Below are positions 27,236 through 35,200 of a stretch of 52,912 nt of DNA, piece by piece. This DNA is from Rhodocyclaceae bacterium. Lineage in GTDB: Bacteria; Pseudomonadota; Gammaproteobacteria; Burkholderiales; Rhodocyclaceae. A program made the position numbers and the translations under genes. Below the pieces are notes generated by a model that was not told the DNA's origin, did no database searches, and saw only the letters and a list, made by a program, of their open reading frames with translations. Within the stretch, counting starts at the first letter, position 1. Every line of letters begins with the position of its first letter. The stretch spans positions 1 to 52,912 of the forward strand of contig JAPKHL010000023.1 of the NCBI GenBank assembly GCA_026646875.1, written 5' to 3'.

Positions 27236-27757
27236 TTAGGTGCTCAGGTAGTCCAGAATCAGCCGCTCGATCATGCTCCGGTCCTCCGCCGAGAGACCCA
27301 GAAACGGCCGCGCGGGGACATCGCCCCAGGGGGCATTCGGTCCGAGGCTTCCCTGAGCGGCGCCAAACTGCTGCGTACCGGAGTACAGCTTCGGCGAGCC
27401 GACTTCGAGCACGTTGCCGCGCACCTGATGATGGATGGTGGTCGACAGCGAGCGGGATTCGCCGCTCAGTGGCTTTTTGGCGCCGAGGCGCGCCGTTCCC
27501 TTCTTGCTCAGCGAACCATCCTTATTGTAGTTGCCACGGGTGACGCCGAGGTAGCGCAGGATGGTGGTTTCGGTGTTCGGCGCCCAGGGCGTGCCGTCCG
27601 GCGCCGTGGCCGTCGAAAAGCGGCGCTTCGTCGACTCCTCCAGATCTTCGCCAATAGCCAGGAGCACCGGCCGGAGGTTGCCGGTTTTCTCGCGCAGGCT
27701 GGCCAGCGCGGCACGGGCGCGGGCGTCGTCGAAGGCGATCTTGATGGGGGTTGGCAT
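27236..27757 (-). CDS. Mu gpG-like virion morphogenesis/tail completion protein
   Basis: 173 residues of the phage virion morphogenesis family (Mu gpG, P2 gpS-like). Signature parts: IGEDLEESTKRRFSTATAPD, GTPWAPNTETT and the end GDVPARPFLGLSAEDRSMIE. It is needed for joining head and tail in Mu. It follows the gp30-like gene after a 105-base gap that holds the tRNA-like fold. Confidence 0.88.
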   Translation of the reverse strand: MPTPIKIAFDDARARAALASLREKTGNLRPVLLAIGEDLEESTKRRFSTATAPDGTPWAPNTETTILRYLGVTRGNYNKDGSLSKKGTARLGAKKPLSGESRSLSTTIHHQVRGNVLEVGSPKLYSGTQQFGAAQGSLGPNAPWGDVPARPFLGLSAEDRSMIERLILDYLST

Positions 27758-27776
27758 TGTGCTATCCTTGAATCAT

Positions 27777-27869
27777 CCTCTGGCGCGGTGTACCCCGATG
27801 GGTAAGGGGGCGCCCTCCGGAAACGGAGGGGTCGCTGATGTTGGTTCGAGTCCAACCCCGCATCAGAGG
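27777..27869 (+). other. tRNA-like cloverleaf in a phage intergenic gap (not a standard tRNA)
   Basis: Read on the plus strand, this has U8-A9, a D-arm (CCCC-GATGGGTAA-GGGG), a hairpin CCCTCCG-GAAA-CGGAGGG and a perfect T-arm (GTTGG-TTCGAGT-CCAAC). An outer stem CCTCTG/CAGAGG is continued by GCGG/CCGC with mismatches. No seven-base anticodon loop can be drawn, so it is probably a decayed or mimic tRNA. It is antisense to the late operon and lies mostly in the gap between two head genes. Confidence 0.45.
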
Positions 27870-29092
27870 TATCCCTCCACCAGTTCGTAGCCGTGGCCGA
27901 CCATGGCGCGGACGCCATCCAGATTGACCAGCTTCCCCGTCTCAACAACGTTCCCGGTACCGAGCTTCTTCATCCGGTAGTTGATCCGAACCACCAGCTT
28001 TTTCCCGGCCTCGTCGCCACCATCAAAAAACAGCAGGAACGCCGGCTCCGACGGATGCGTCGAGTCGAGCACCACGGCCTGCGGCTCGGTGAGGTGTTGC
28101 GGCAGCGCGGCGTACCAATCTCGATCGAGCTTGCCGGATTTGCTGTCGCGGAAGGCGTGCCAGATGTCCCGGTCGCGCACGGTGATGTCGGCCGTCGCGG
28201 GCTGGATTCCGCCAACGCTGGCGGCTTCGATCCACGACGGTTTCAATGCCCCGACGACCATGGCGCGGCCCTGCGGCCGTGCGGTTGCCAGCGTTTCCTC
28301 GACGAAGGTCCGGAACACCGTGCTCTGCTCGGCGAGCAGCAGTGGCCGCAGCGCCGCCATCATCGCCGCACCGATCGGCGCTTCCAGATTCAGCAGCTTT
28401 TTCTCGACCAGCTGGGCGAAGGGCGTCAGCCGGTTGGCGCCGGGGGCGTAGGCCCAGCCCGGATCGATGCCTTCGGTGTCGCCGGCCTCCGGCGCAGCGT
28501 CCGGCCCGCGCCCATGCGCGGCGGCGGCATCGTATTCGGCCTGGCCGACGGCGCGGACACGGCAGTGGCAGCCCCAGCCGTTGGGCGGGAAGTGCGTTTG
28601 CCAGAAGGCGTGCTCGCGCGACAGCGTCAGGCCGTGCCAGGCGAGGTGCTGCGGGCGCGGGTGCATGACGCCGTCGGCGTGGATGTACTGCCAGAACGGC
28701 CTCAGTTTGACCAGGTCTGGGTCGTTGAGCTGCTGCCATCGGCCGGCGGCGTAGCTTGTGGCCACGTTGGTCTGGTAAATGATGCGCGTGCGCCAGTTGC
28801 GGCCGGCCTTGGAGCTGTCGCCTGTCCAGCCTGACCAGCCGTGCTTCTGCACGATGGCGTCGAACTGCTGGCGGAACCAGCCGAGGCTCTTGCCGTCGGC
28901 GATCGCCGTATCGACAGCGCTGCGTAGGTCGGCGAGCAGATCTGCCTTGGCGGCGCCAGCGACGATGAAGGCGCGGTCGTGCGCAGCCTGGTAGATGTCG
29001 TCCCAACGCTCAGTCGGCAGGTTCAGCTTCTTGCGGAAGAAGTCGATCTGCTCGTCGAATGGCGTCTTGAACGCCAGCGCATCATCGGCCAT
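27863..29092 (-). CDS. Mu gp30-like head morphogenesis protein with extra C-terminal domain
   Basis: 409 residues. The SPP1 gp7/Mu gpF type domain spans about 80-185: RIIYQTNVATSYAAGRWQQL, YIHADGVMHPRPQHLAWHGL and FPPNGWGCHCRVRAV. From about 310 on there is another compact domain (DRDIWHAFRDSKSGKLDRDW; LFFDGGDEAGKKLVVRINY) of the kind annotated as PBECR/nuclease-like at the ends of phage head proteins, possibly injected with DNA. It overlaps the portal gene by 11 bases. Confidence 0.85.
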   Translation of the reverse strand: MADDALAFKTPFDEQIDFFRKKLNLPTERWDDIYQAAHDRAFIVAGAAKADLLADLRSAVDTAIADGKSLGWFRQQFDAIVQKHGWSGWTGDSSKAGRNWRTRIIYQTNVATSYAAGRWQQLNDPDLVKLRPFWQYIHADGVMHPRPQHLAWHGLTLSREHAFWQTHFPPNGWGCHCRVRAVGQAEYDAAAAHGRGPDAAPEAGDTEGIDPGWAYAPGANRLTPFAQLVEKKLLNLEAPIGAAMMAALRPLLLAEQSTVFRTFVEETLATARPQGRAMVVGALKPSWIEAASVGGIQPATADITVRDRDIWHAFRDSKSGKLDRDWYAALPQHLTEPQAVVLDSTHPSEPAFLLFFDGGDEAGKKLVVRINYRMKKLGTGNVVETGKLVNLDGVRAMVGHGYELVEGYL

Positions 29093-30662
29093 CGGCCACG
29101 TCCGCCATGCCCTTGAGTTCGGCCAGCGCGAAGCCTGCGGCCATGATGCGCGTCAGTGCGGCCGTTTCCAGCCCGCCGTAGTTGGCGACCAGCGCGGCCT
29201 CCAGCTCGTTCATCGACTCGGCGGTATCGACCAGGTTGCGCACCTGGTCGAGCAGTGCGCGCCACGGCTCGCCGGTGGCTTCGGAGAGGTGCTCGGCGAT
29301 GGCGCCGGTCGGGTCGATCTCGGTCGGCAGCGCCGATAGCTGGGCAGTATTGGCTGCAACCTTTTCCAGCTTCGGCTCGGGCGGCTGCGGTGGCGTTGCT
29401 TCGGCAGCAGGGACGGCCAGCACGTCCTCGTCTTCCTGCGGCTCGGGGATGCGCAGCTTCTCTTGCGCCCAGGGGCGCGGCACCTTGAAGCCGACGCCGA
29501 CCAGCTTTGGCAAAGCATCGGCATAGGCGGCCAGATCCTCGGCCTCGCCCGTGTCGAACACCAGGCGCGGGCAGCGGCGCAGGCCGTCGATACCGCCACG
29601 GTTGAGGGCGATCAGCGGATAGATCAGGTCACGGATGATGGTCGCCGCGATCTGACGGGCATCGGCATTGCGGATGTCGTCGCGCACGTCACCATGCAGA
29701 TCGGCGACACCGCTGCCCATGCCCGTCGCCTTGGCCTCGGCCGACGTGGTCTGCCCGAGGATGCCCTTGCTCTCGGCCCGCTCGGCCCAATCGACCATGG
29801 CCATGTGCGGCGTGCTATCGCCGCTGCCGGTGATCTTCTGGATCTCCAGCTGCATGTCGGCCGGCATGATCGCGCGGGCATCGTGGCCGAGCGTTGTCAC
29901 CGCGCGCAACAGACTGGACTTCTCGGCGTCCGTCGCGCCAGCGAAATACTTGCCGACGATTATTGGCAGACCGTAGGTCTCCAGAAATTCTGCAAAATCC
30001 CCCAGCGCATAAGCTTTGTAGAGGAACGGCCAGACCAGCGTGCGGTACAGGCCGAGCCGGCCCATGTAGCCCGTCTTGGCCTTGCCGTGCGCATGCCACA
30101 CCCAGCCCATCGAAGCGAGCCGGGCACCATCCGTGCTGCCATCCTGCAAGCGGATCTCGGTGCGGCTCTGGTCGAGCCGGAACCATTCCTGCGGGCGGGG
30201 GTGGAAGGTGGGCAGCCATTCGCCCCCCTCGCTACGCCATTCGATCTCGACAGCCGAGAACCCATGGCCAACACCATCCATCAACGCCAGGATCAAATCC
30301 TCGATCGGATCGGCCATGTCCCGGAGCACTTCCTCGACCCATTCCGCATTTGCCTTCTCGGCGGCGGTGGCGTTACGCGGCGGGACGATGTCCCAATCGA
30401 GATCGAGCAGCGCCAGCTTGCGTTTGTGCATTTCCGACTGGATGTGCGCGTCGCGTTCCTCCATGTCCGAAAATATCCGGTGTTGCGCGACGAGATCGCC
30501 GTTGTCGGCCGCCTGCAGCGCAGCCGCTAGGCGTGCTGGCGTGAGGCCGTTGAGGGCCGGCGTCAGGTAGGTATTGGCCAGGTGCGCGATACGCGCGGTC
30601 TGCGGCTCTTCGAGCACCTTGCGCTCGATGGGGCGACCCCACTGGTCGATGAGTTGGGCCAT
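29082..30662 (-). CDS. Portal protein (DUF935, Mu gp29-like)
   Basis: 526 residues. Family features: MAQLIDQWGRPIERKVLEEP, HIQSEMHKRKLALLDLDWDI, DGVGHGFSAVEIEWRSEGGE, LYRTLVWPFLYKAYALGDFA and DIRNADARQIAATIIRDLIY. It forms the ring through which DNA enters the head and to which the terminase docks. The C-terminal 100 residues are acidic and Ala-rich. It shares one base with the terminase stop. Confidence 0.92.
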   Translation of the reverse strand: MAQLIDQWGRPIERKVLEEPQTARIAHLANTYLTPALNGLTPARLAAALQAADNGDLVAQHRIFSDMEERDAHIQSEMHKRKLALLDLDWDIVPPRNATAAEKANAEWVEEVLRDMADPIEDLILALMDGVGHGFSAVEIEWRSEGGEWLPTFHPRPQEWFRLDQSRTEIRLQDGSTDGARLASMGWVWHAHGKAKTGYMGRLGLYRTLVWPFLYKAYALGDFAEFLETYGLPIIVGKYFAGATDAEKSSLLRAVTTLGHDARAIMPADMQLEIQKITGSGDSTPHMAMVDWAERAESKGILGQTTSAEAKATGMGSGVADLHGDVRDDIRNADARQIAATIIRDLIYPLIALNRGGIDGLRRCPRLVFDTGEAEDLAAYADALPKLVGVGFKVPRPWAQEKLRIPEPQEDEDVLAVPAAEATPPQPPEPKLEKVAANTAQLSALPTEIDPTGAIAEHLSEATGEPWRALLDQVRNLVDTAESMNELEAALVANYGGLETAALTRIMAAGFALAELKGMADVADGR

Positions 30663-32446
30663 TACATCATTCTCCTGGAACCATATCCGGCATCGTCGTC
30701 GCGGCCGTGGTTATTGCGGGGGATGGATTGGAATCCGCCGGCCCCACTGCCGAGACCGCGCGTGCTGGCGATCACCCACAGGATGTGCAGCGCACAGAGG
30801 CCGTCGTAGTGGTGATGCCCTTGCTTCTCGGGCCAGCTGTCCAGCTCGGCCAGCAGCTGCGTCAGTGCCGGGTTGAACAGGATGCGCGGCTCGAAGGCAT
30901 CGGTAATGAAGGGTTCCAGCGAGTCGATGCGCACTTCCTGATCGACGGTCGCGGTAACGCCGATCAGGGGCAGCGCCACCGGATTCGGGTGGTCGAGCCC
31001 GGCCTTGATGAAGGTTTGGCGGCTGTGCTCGTAGGCGTTGTTGTTCTCGAAGCCGATCGCCTGGCAGCGGAACTCGCGCTGGAAGTCGATCAGATCGGCC
31101 TCCAGCTTCGACGGCACGCGGCGCTTGATGCTGGCCTCGACGACATGCAGCTTCTTCCGATCGCGGTCCCAGGCGCCGGCCACCAGGGCCGATGGGTCAC
31201 TCTTCTCGCCCTTGCCCATCGAGGGGTCGCAGGCGCCGAACATGACCCAGTGATGCAGACGCGAGACGTAGAACTGGTAACGCGAGAACACCTTGTCCTC
31301 GTCGCTGCGCGGCTCGCCCTGCATTTCGGTACCGAAGGCGCGGGCATTCTTGGCACGCTGGCGCATCAGCCAGAACAGGCTGCGCACCTTCGGCCACGAG
31401 ATCTCGGCGCCGGCGTCCATCTCCGCCTTGTTGGCCAGGTAGAAGCGGTACGACGGCAGCTCGTGCTCTTCCAGTACCTCGCCCCGGCCCGCCGCTTCTT
31501 CCTCGGCCGGCTTGTCGTCGTTCAGCATCCGCTCCTGGCAGCGCTCCCACAGATCCATGTGGTCGGGCAGGCGCTCGATCGCGCGGAAGTGATGCACCAG
31601 GTGGCCGATCGCCTTCTTGGCGCGGCTGATCGGGTCATCCTTGTTGAGGATGGTGCCGACTCCGACGAACTTCACCGTGCCGTCCGGCGGGCCGAGGAAG
31701 TCGACGGCCTTCTCCAGCCAGTCCCAGCGGTTGTCGCGCTCGGTCGGGCTCTTGGCTTCCTTGTCGGTGATCAGGTCGTCGCCCAGGAGCAGCTTCGGCC
31801 GGCTGGCGCCGTGGAAGGTGCCGCGGATCGCCTGTTCGGCGCCGAAGGCTTCCATCTTCACGCCGGCTCGGGTTGTGAATTCGCCGATCTTCCATTGCTT
31901 GGTACCACCGCAGGCTTCCGGAAAATCCAGTGCCAGCGCGGCGTTGAACAGCAGCTCGACCTTGACGACTTCGAGCAGCTTGGTCGGCAGCTTGGTTTCC
32001 GCGCCGAGCATGGTGATGTAGTCGATGAAGTACGGCAGCGGCCGCACGGCCGGCCAGTTGATTTCCTTGCGGATGCTTTCCTTCTGCACCAGGGCAATGA
32101 CGGCACACCACACCGGGCCGACCTTGGTGGTCAGCGATGATTTGGCCTCGCCGCGCGGCGCGATCCACCATTCCTTGGCGCCGGTCGGCTTGTCCAGGAT
32201 CTGCGGGAAGCGCTCGAAGAAGTGCCGGTGGAAGTTCGATGCCGGCGGCCGGATGTGGTGCGACAGGTAGGTGTAGGCAAAGAACTCGAAGTCGCGGTCG
32301 ACCAGCACCCGGCGGCGGCGGGCGGCGCGGGCTTCCGGCGACGGATCGAGGCCGACCTGGCGCGCTTCGATCTCGGCGCGGGCGGCGCGGGCGATTTCCT
32401 CGCATTGGGCGAGGAAGTCTTTTTCGGTGGTTGGTTGGACGCTCAT
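30662..32446 (-). CDS. Terminase large subunit (Mu gp28-like)
   Basis: 594 residues, the packaging motor. The ATPase Walker A-like APRGEAKSS is near residue 96 and KLLLGDDLITDKEAKSPTER carries the Walker B region. The RNase H-like nuclease part starts at FGACDPSMGKGEKSDPSALV and later has DLIDFQREFRCQAIGFENNN. ATG 32446 is taken because it overlaps the stop of the small gene upstream (ATGA); an in-frame TTG at 32461 would add five residues. No ribosome site is seen, so coupling is likely. Confidence 0.92.
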   Translation of the reverse strand: MSVQPTTEKDFLAQCEEIARAARAEIEARQVGLDPSPEARAARRRRVLVDRDFEFFAYTYLSHHIRPPASNFHRHFFERFPQILDKPTGAKEWWIAPRGEAKSSLTTKVGPVWCAVIALVQKESIRKEINWPAVRPLPYFIDYITMLGAETKLPTKLLEVVKVELLFNAALALDFPEACGGTKQWKIGEFTTRAGVKMEAFGAEQAIRGTFHGASRPKLLLGDDLITDKEAKSPTERDNRWDWLEKAVDFLGPPDGTVKFVGVGTILNKDDPISRAKKAIGHLVHHFRAIERLPDHMDLWERCQERMLNDDKPAEEEAAGRGEVLEEHELPSYRFYLANKAEMDAGAEISWPKVRSLFWLMRQRAKNARAFGTEMQGEPRSDEDKVFSRYQFYVSRLHHWVMFGACDPSMGKGEKSDPSALVAGAWDRDRKKLHVVEASIKRRVPSKLEADLIDFQREFRCQAIGFENNNAYEHSRQTFIKAGLDHPNPVALPLIGVTATVDQEVRIDSLEPFITDAFEPRILFNPALTQLLAELDSWPEKQGHHHYDGLCALHILWVIASTRGLGSGAGGFQSIPRNNHGRDDDAGYGSRRMM

Positions 32447-32589
32447 CGCCCAATCACCCAAGAGAAGTAGATTCCGGATTCGCCAACCAGAACGAATGAA
32501 TCACCGAAGCCGAGCGTCGCCATGGCGTTCAGCGCCAGGAAAATCCAGCCAAGGCCGACTGGGATCGCTCTGAACAGCCTATTAACCAC
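32443..32589 (-). CDS. Small membrane protein upstream of terminase (GTG start)
   Basis: 48 residues starting at GTG 32589, which overlaps the stop of the gene upstream; its own stop overlaps the terminase ATG. It has one strong hydrophobic helix (about 8-28, AIPVGLGWIFLALNAMATLG). Unbroken stop-start overlaps on both sides argue that it is a real coupled gene. Function unknown; holin activity is conceivable. Confidence 0.5.
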   Translation of the reverse strand: MVNRLFRAIPVGLGWIFLALNAMATLGFGDSFVLVGESGIYFSWVIGR

Positions 32590-32767
32590 GGCACCCGAGC
32601 CTCCGTAGCTCTTGCCACCGGAGGCGCATCATCCGGGTGCGGGAATTCTTCGTTGCCGGCAGATGGTTCCGGCCGATTTTCATGCGGCCATTCTCGAAGT
32701 AGCCGAAGTGGCCGCCGTTCTTCGGGCCGCCACGGACATACCAGTGGGTTTGGCGGAAATCAGCCAT
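32582..32767 (-). CDS. Small basic phage protein, function unknown
   Basis: 61 residues from ATG 32767, which overlaps the stop of the DUF1804 gene by 8 bases (ATGGCTGA). It is very basic and aromatic (MADFRQTHWYVRGGPKNGGH; many Arg at the end) and could bind nucleic acid. It is coupled to both neighbours by overlaps. Confidence 0.55.
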   Translation of the reverse strand: MADFRQTHWYVRGGPKNGGHFGYFENGRMKIGRNHLPATKNSRTRMMRLRWQELRRLGCRG

Positions 32768-33260
32768 ACGCCCTCGCAAGATCCTGCCCGAACGGCGCCA
32801 GCAGCTCGGCGAAGGCTCCGGCGTGCTGCGGGTAGCTCTCGCGCACGAAGGCGTCCAGGCGCTTGATCACGTCCATCGCCACCGCCAGCTTGTCGGTCTC
32901 CGGCATCAGCCGCTTCGAGGCGGCCATCAGCTTGTTGTAGGCGTCGGCCAGGCTGGCCAGCGCCTGCACCTTCTCGGCCGGCGGCATGTCCGGCGCGGCC
33001 TGGATCGTTTCGACGGTGGCCTGCACCTGCTGCACCACCACGGCCAGCGTCTGCCGCACCACGTCCTCGATACCGCCGCCGGCGATCATCTGCGCGCTCT
33101 TGGCCTTGTCCCAGTCGTCGCCCTCGGCCTTCGCCTCGCGCTTCCACCGCTTCGCGGTGCCGTCCGGCACGCCGTGCTTCATCGCGGCGACCTCGAGGCC
33201 GAGCTGGTCGAAAACGTAGCTGGCACGCACGGCGCGGATTTTCTCCTCACCGTGGGCCAT
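32760..33260 (-). CDS. DUF1804 family protein (Mu gp27-like, probable small terminase)
   Basis: 166 residues. An N-terminal helix-turn-helix-like part (MAHGEEKIRAVRASYVFDQL, VPDGTAKRWKREAK) is followed by a helical oligomerisation part. The family always precedes the large terminase in Mu-like phages and is thought to select phage DNA for packaging. Confidence 0.82.
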   Translation of the reverse strand: MAHGEEKIRAVRASYVFDQLGLEVAAMKHGVPDGTAKRWKREAKAEGDDWDKAKSAQMIAGGGIEDVVRQTLAVVVQQVQATVETIQAAPDMPPAEKVQALASLADAYNKLMAASKRLMPETDKLAVAMDVIKRLDAFVRESYPQHAGAFAELLAPFGQDLARAYG

Positions 33261-33450
33261 GGCTTTCCCCTTGTCTCGGCGTGTGCCCGATGTGATAGCC
33301 GTTACAGAACCGGCAGAGGTAGGCGTTCATGCGGCCTTGACATCCCCTCTGCGCGTGCAGCGCGCGGATGGTCGCTTGAGCGCACTCGGCCGTCAGATGC
33401 CGCACCTTGTGGCGGCAGGACTTCCTGCGCAGGGCGCGCTTGCTCGACAT
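33247..33450 (-). CDS. Small Cys-containing (zinc-ribbon-like) phage protein
   Basis: 67 residues from ATG 33450, within a longer shadow frame. It is basic (MSSKRALRRKSCRHKVRHLT) and ends with YLCRFCNGYHIGHTP, giving a Cys12, Cys-x2-Cys, His set that could hold zinc. Proteins of this form are common between gp26- and gp27-like genes in Mu-like phages. It overlaps both neighbours. Confidence 0.65.
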   Translation of the reverse strand: MSSKRALRRKSCRHKVRHLTAECAQATIRALHAQRGCQGRMNAYLCRFCNGYHIGHTPRQGESHGPR

Positions 33451-33722
33451 CACGCTTCCCCCGGCATCACGGCCCGATCCTGCACCACCTCGCGCCCGCG
33501 CTCGGTGAGCGTGGCGGTGTCGGCCGTCGCCTGCAGCAGCCCGACGTCGGCCAGCCACAGCAGATCGGCGCGCACCTTGTCGACGGTGGCCACCTGGCCG
33601 TGCACGGCCTCCAGCTCGTCGCGCAGCTTGCGCGCGGTGAGCACCTGGCCCGGGGAGAAGAACAGCAGGGCGAGGATGCCCCGGCGGCGCGTGAGCTCGG
33701 CGTTACGGGCGGCGAGGCTCAT
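33450..33722 (-). CDS. Winged-helix phage protein (VpaChn25_0724 family, Mu gp26-like position)
   Basis: 90 residues with a winged-helix pattern: RRGILALLFFSPGQVLTARK, DKVRADLLWLADVGLLQATA and a short wing TLTERGREVV. It is a conserved small gene at this place in Mu-like phages. It shares four bases with the DUF2730 gene and one with the Cys protein. Role unknown. Confidence 0.7.
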   Translation of the reverse strand: MSLAARNAELTRRRGILALLFFSPGQVLTARKLRDELEAVHGQVATVDKVRADLLWLADVGLLQATADTATLTERGREVVQDRAVMPGEA

Positions 33723-34039
33723 TTCATGCCTTTCTGCGCGATCTGATTGAGGATCAGGCGCAGCGTGTCGCTCTGCCCCCGGTTCTCGCCAACGAGCTGG
33801 TGAACGGTCTCGGCAAGCCCGTTGATCGACTCATAAACCTTGCCGATGTCGCTATGCGTTGGCGCCGCGCGGGCGCTTGATTTAAGCTCCGTCACATCCT
33901 TGTCCAACTGATCGACCTTGCCGGCCAGCTCGCCGATGCGCTCGTTCGTTTTGTCGCCCCGGCGCTCGATGTAGGCGTACAGCGTCTGCCCGAAGTGGGC
34001 GAGCATCGATATCGTCAGCAGCCAGTCTCTAATTTCCAT
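33719..34039 (-). CDS. DUF2730 protein (Mu gp25-like)
   Basis: 106 residues: one N-terminal hydrophobic helix (LLTISMLAHFGQTLYAYI) followed by a coiled coil (ERIGELAGKVDQLDKDVTEL) and a second helix. This is the usual form of DUF2730 proteins found just before the packaging genes in Mu-like phages. A membrane-linked role near the lysis cassette is possible. Confidence 0.75.
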   Translation of the reverse strand: MEIRDWLLTISMLAHFGQTLYAYIERRGDKTNERIGELAGKVDQLDKDVTELKSSARAAPTHSDIGKVYESINGLAETVHQLVGENRGQSDTLRLILNQIAQKGMK

Positions 34040-34526
34040 GGAGCGCGCCGCCTCCCTGCGGCAAATGCGTGGCAGCCTGTGCAGCCCACTGCTGCAGGCG
34101 GTACAGCATCAGCGTGGTTTTGGCGGCGTCGACGGCGAGTCGATCGCATCCCGGATCAGGTACAGGGTCGGCGGTGGCTGCATCAGGGCTGCCGGCGGTT
34201 TCGGGCAAACGGGGAAGCCGGAGGCCGGCGCCAGTCGCGGCGGCATCGCTTGCGGCGAGGCGCAGGCGGCGAGCAGGCACGCGAGCAAGGCGGGCAAGAT
34301 CCGCTTGATAGGCATGATCGATCTCCTGGGTGAGCCGGACTCCGGCGTTTTCAGTTGCGCGGGCGGTGGCCTCAGCCGCGCGCTGAGCCTCGGCCACGTC
34401 GAGATCGCGCTGCATGATCTGCAGGCGCAGACCGGAGATTTCGGCGGCATGGCGCTGGCTGTCGGCCCACCACCCGGCGCCGAGGCCGAGGCCGGATAGC
34501 AGGAAGGCGATGGCGGCGTATCTCAT
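34029..34526 (-). CDS. Rz-like inner-membrane spanin
   Basis: 165 residues from ATG 34526. A single N-terminal membrane helix (YAAIAFLLSGLGLGAGWW) is followed by a long coiled coil (HAAEISGLRLQIMQRDLDVA onwards), the structure of an i-spanin that joins an outer-membrane lipoprotein to disrupt the outer membrane at lysis. It overlaps the lysozyme gene by four bases and contains the o-spanin gene in another frame. Confidence 0.82.
   Translation of the reverse strand: MRYAAIAFLLSGLGLGAGWWADSQRHAAEISGLRLQIMQRDLDVAEAQRAAEATARATENAGVRLTQEIDHAYQADLARLARVPARRLRLAASDAAATGAGLRLPRLPETAGSPDAATADPVPDPGCDRLAVDAAKTTLMLYRLQQWAAQAATHLPQGGGALHGN
34109..34315 (-). CDS. Rz1-like outer-membrane lipoprotein spanin, nested in Rz
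   Basis: 68 residues in a different frame wholly inside the Rz-like gene. Signal plus lipobox LLAAC (Cys at about residue 18) and a Pro-rich mature part (PPRLAPASGFPVCPKPPAAL) are classic o-spanin features. Start ATG at 34315; the longer open frame upstream is shadow of Rz. Confidence 0.82.
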   Translation of the reverse strand: MPIKRILPALLACLLAACASPQAMPPRLAPASGFPVCPKPPAALMQPPPTLYLIRDAIDSPSTPPKPR

Positions 34527-35035
34527 GCGCCGCCCCCCATGCACTGACGGTATTCGGCCTGCCGGCGCGTCCACAAGCCACCGCACAGGCGAGCGTTCTC
34601 CGGCGCGCTGCAGTCATGCCCCTTGTAACGCTTCCACCGCAGGATCTCGGCGCAGGCGCCGGAGTAGTCCAGTGCGTTGAGCCGGCGCACCAGCGTCGAG
34701 CCGCAAAAGAGCGGCGCGCCGATGTTGTAGGCCAAGCCGACATAGGCGTCGTACTCATGCTGATGCAGGGGGGCGGTCACGCACTGGCGCAACGCGCCCT
34801 CGAACTGGCGCACGTCCCGCAGGGTGCGTGCCAGTGCCTGCGGCGGCGTGGTCCTGTCGCCGATCCGGACTGGCGAGCCATCGGGCCGGCGGGTCGTGCC
34901 GAAGCCGACGGTCGGCACGTCGCCGGGCAGCGGGATCACAGCCGCGTCCGTGTACCCCTCATGGGTGGCGATACTGACCAAGCCGGCGGCGGATAGCACC
35001 ATGATGGCGACCGTCATGCGCGGGCCATGGCTCAT
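34523..35035 (-). CDS. Endolysin, GH24-type lysozyme with SAR anchor
   Basis: 170 residues. The N-terminal segment (MTVAIMVLSAAGLVSIATHE) is a weakly hydrophobic signal-anchor-release helix that leads directly to catalytic Glu26. EGYTDAAVIPLPGDVPTVGF then matches the variant lysozyme motif in which the usual Asp is replaced (Pro35) and an Asp stands four residues on (Asp39), with Thr42. Such a lysozyme is exported by the host Sec system and activated when released from the membrane, so a pinholin is expected. Confidence 0.88.
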   Translation of the reverse strand: MSHGPRMTVAIMVLSAAGLVSIATHEGYTDAAVIPLPGDVPTVGFGTTRRPDGSPVRIGDRTTPPQALARTLRDVRQFEGALRQCVTAPLHQHEYDAYVGLAYNIGAPLFCGSTLVRRLNALDYSGACAEILRWKRYKGHDCSAPENARLCGGLWTRRQAEYRQCMGGGA

Positions 35036-35193
35036 GCCGCAGGCTCCTGACGGGCGTGGTGGCGACCGGGCACGGTGCAGGCACTGCCGGCCGGCAAGAG
35101 GCGCGCCCGGCCGACCAGCGTGGGCGCGGCCGTGCAGTAGCCGTAGCCATCAAGCCGGGAGGGGTCGTAGTGGATGCACTTGGCGCAGATCAT
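35032..35193 (-). CDS. Small Cys-rich phage protein, first gene of the lysis operon
   Basis: 53 residues: MICAKCIHYDPSRLDGYGYC followed by Ala/Arg and Cys39. Four cysteines (3, 6, 20, 39) could bind zinc. It ends on an ATGA overlap with the lysozyme gene. There is no ribosome site; the -10-like hexamer of promoter C ends 8 bases before the ATG, so translation may be leaderless. Similar short proteins occur in betaproteobacterial phages; role unknown. Confidence 0.6.
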   Translation of the reverse strand: MICAKCIHYDPSRLDGYGYCTAAPTLVGRARLLPAGSACTVPGRHHARQEPAA

Positions 35194-35200
35194 GCGCCGG

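Noticed and set aside
27777..27869. A functional phage tRNA gene
   Set aside because: D-arm and T-arm are good but there is no seven-base anticodon loop and the acceptor has mismatches; kept only as a tRNA-like fold.
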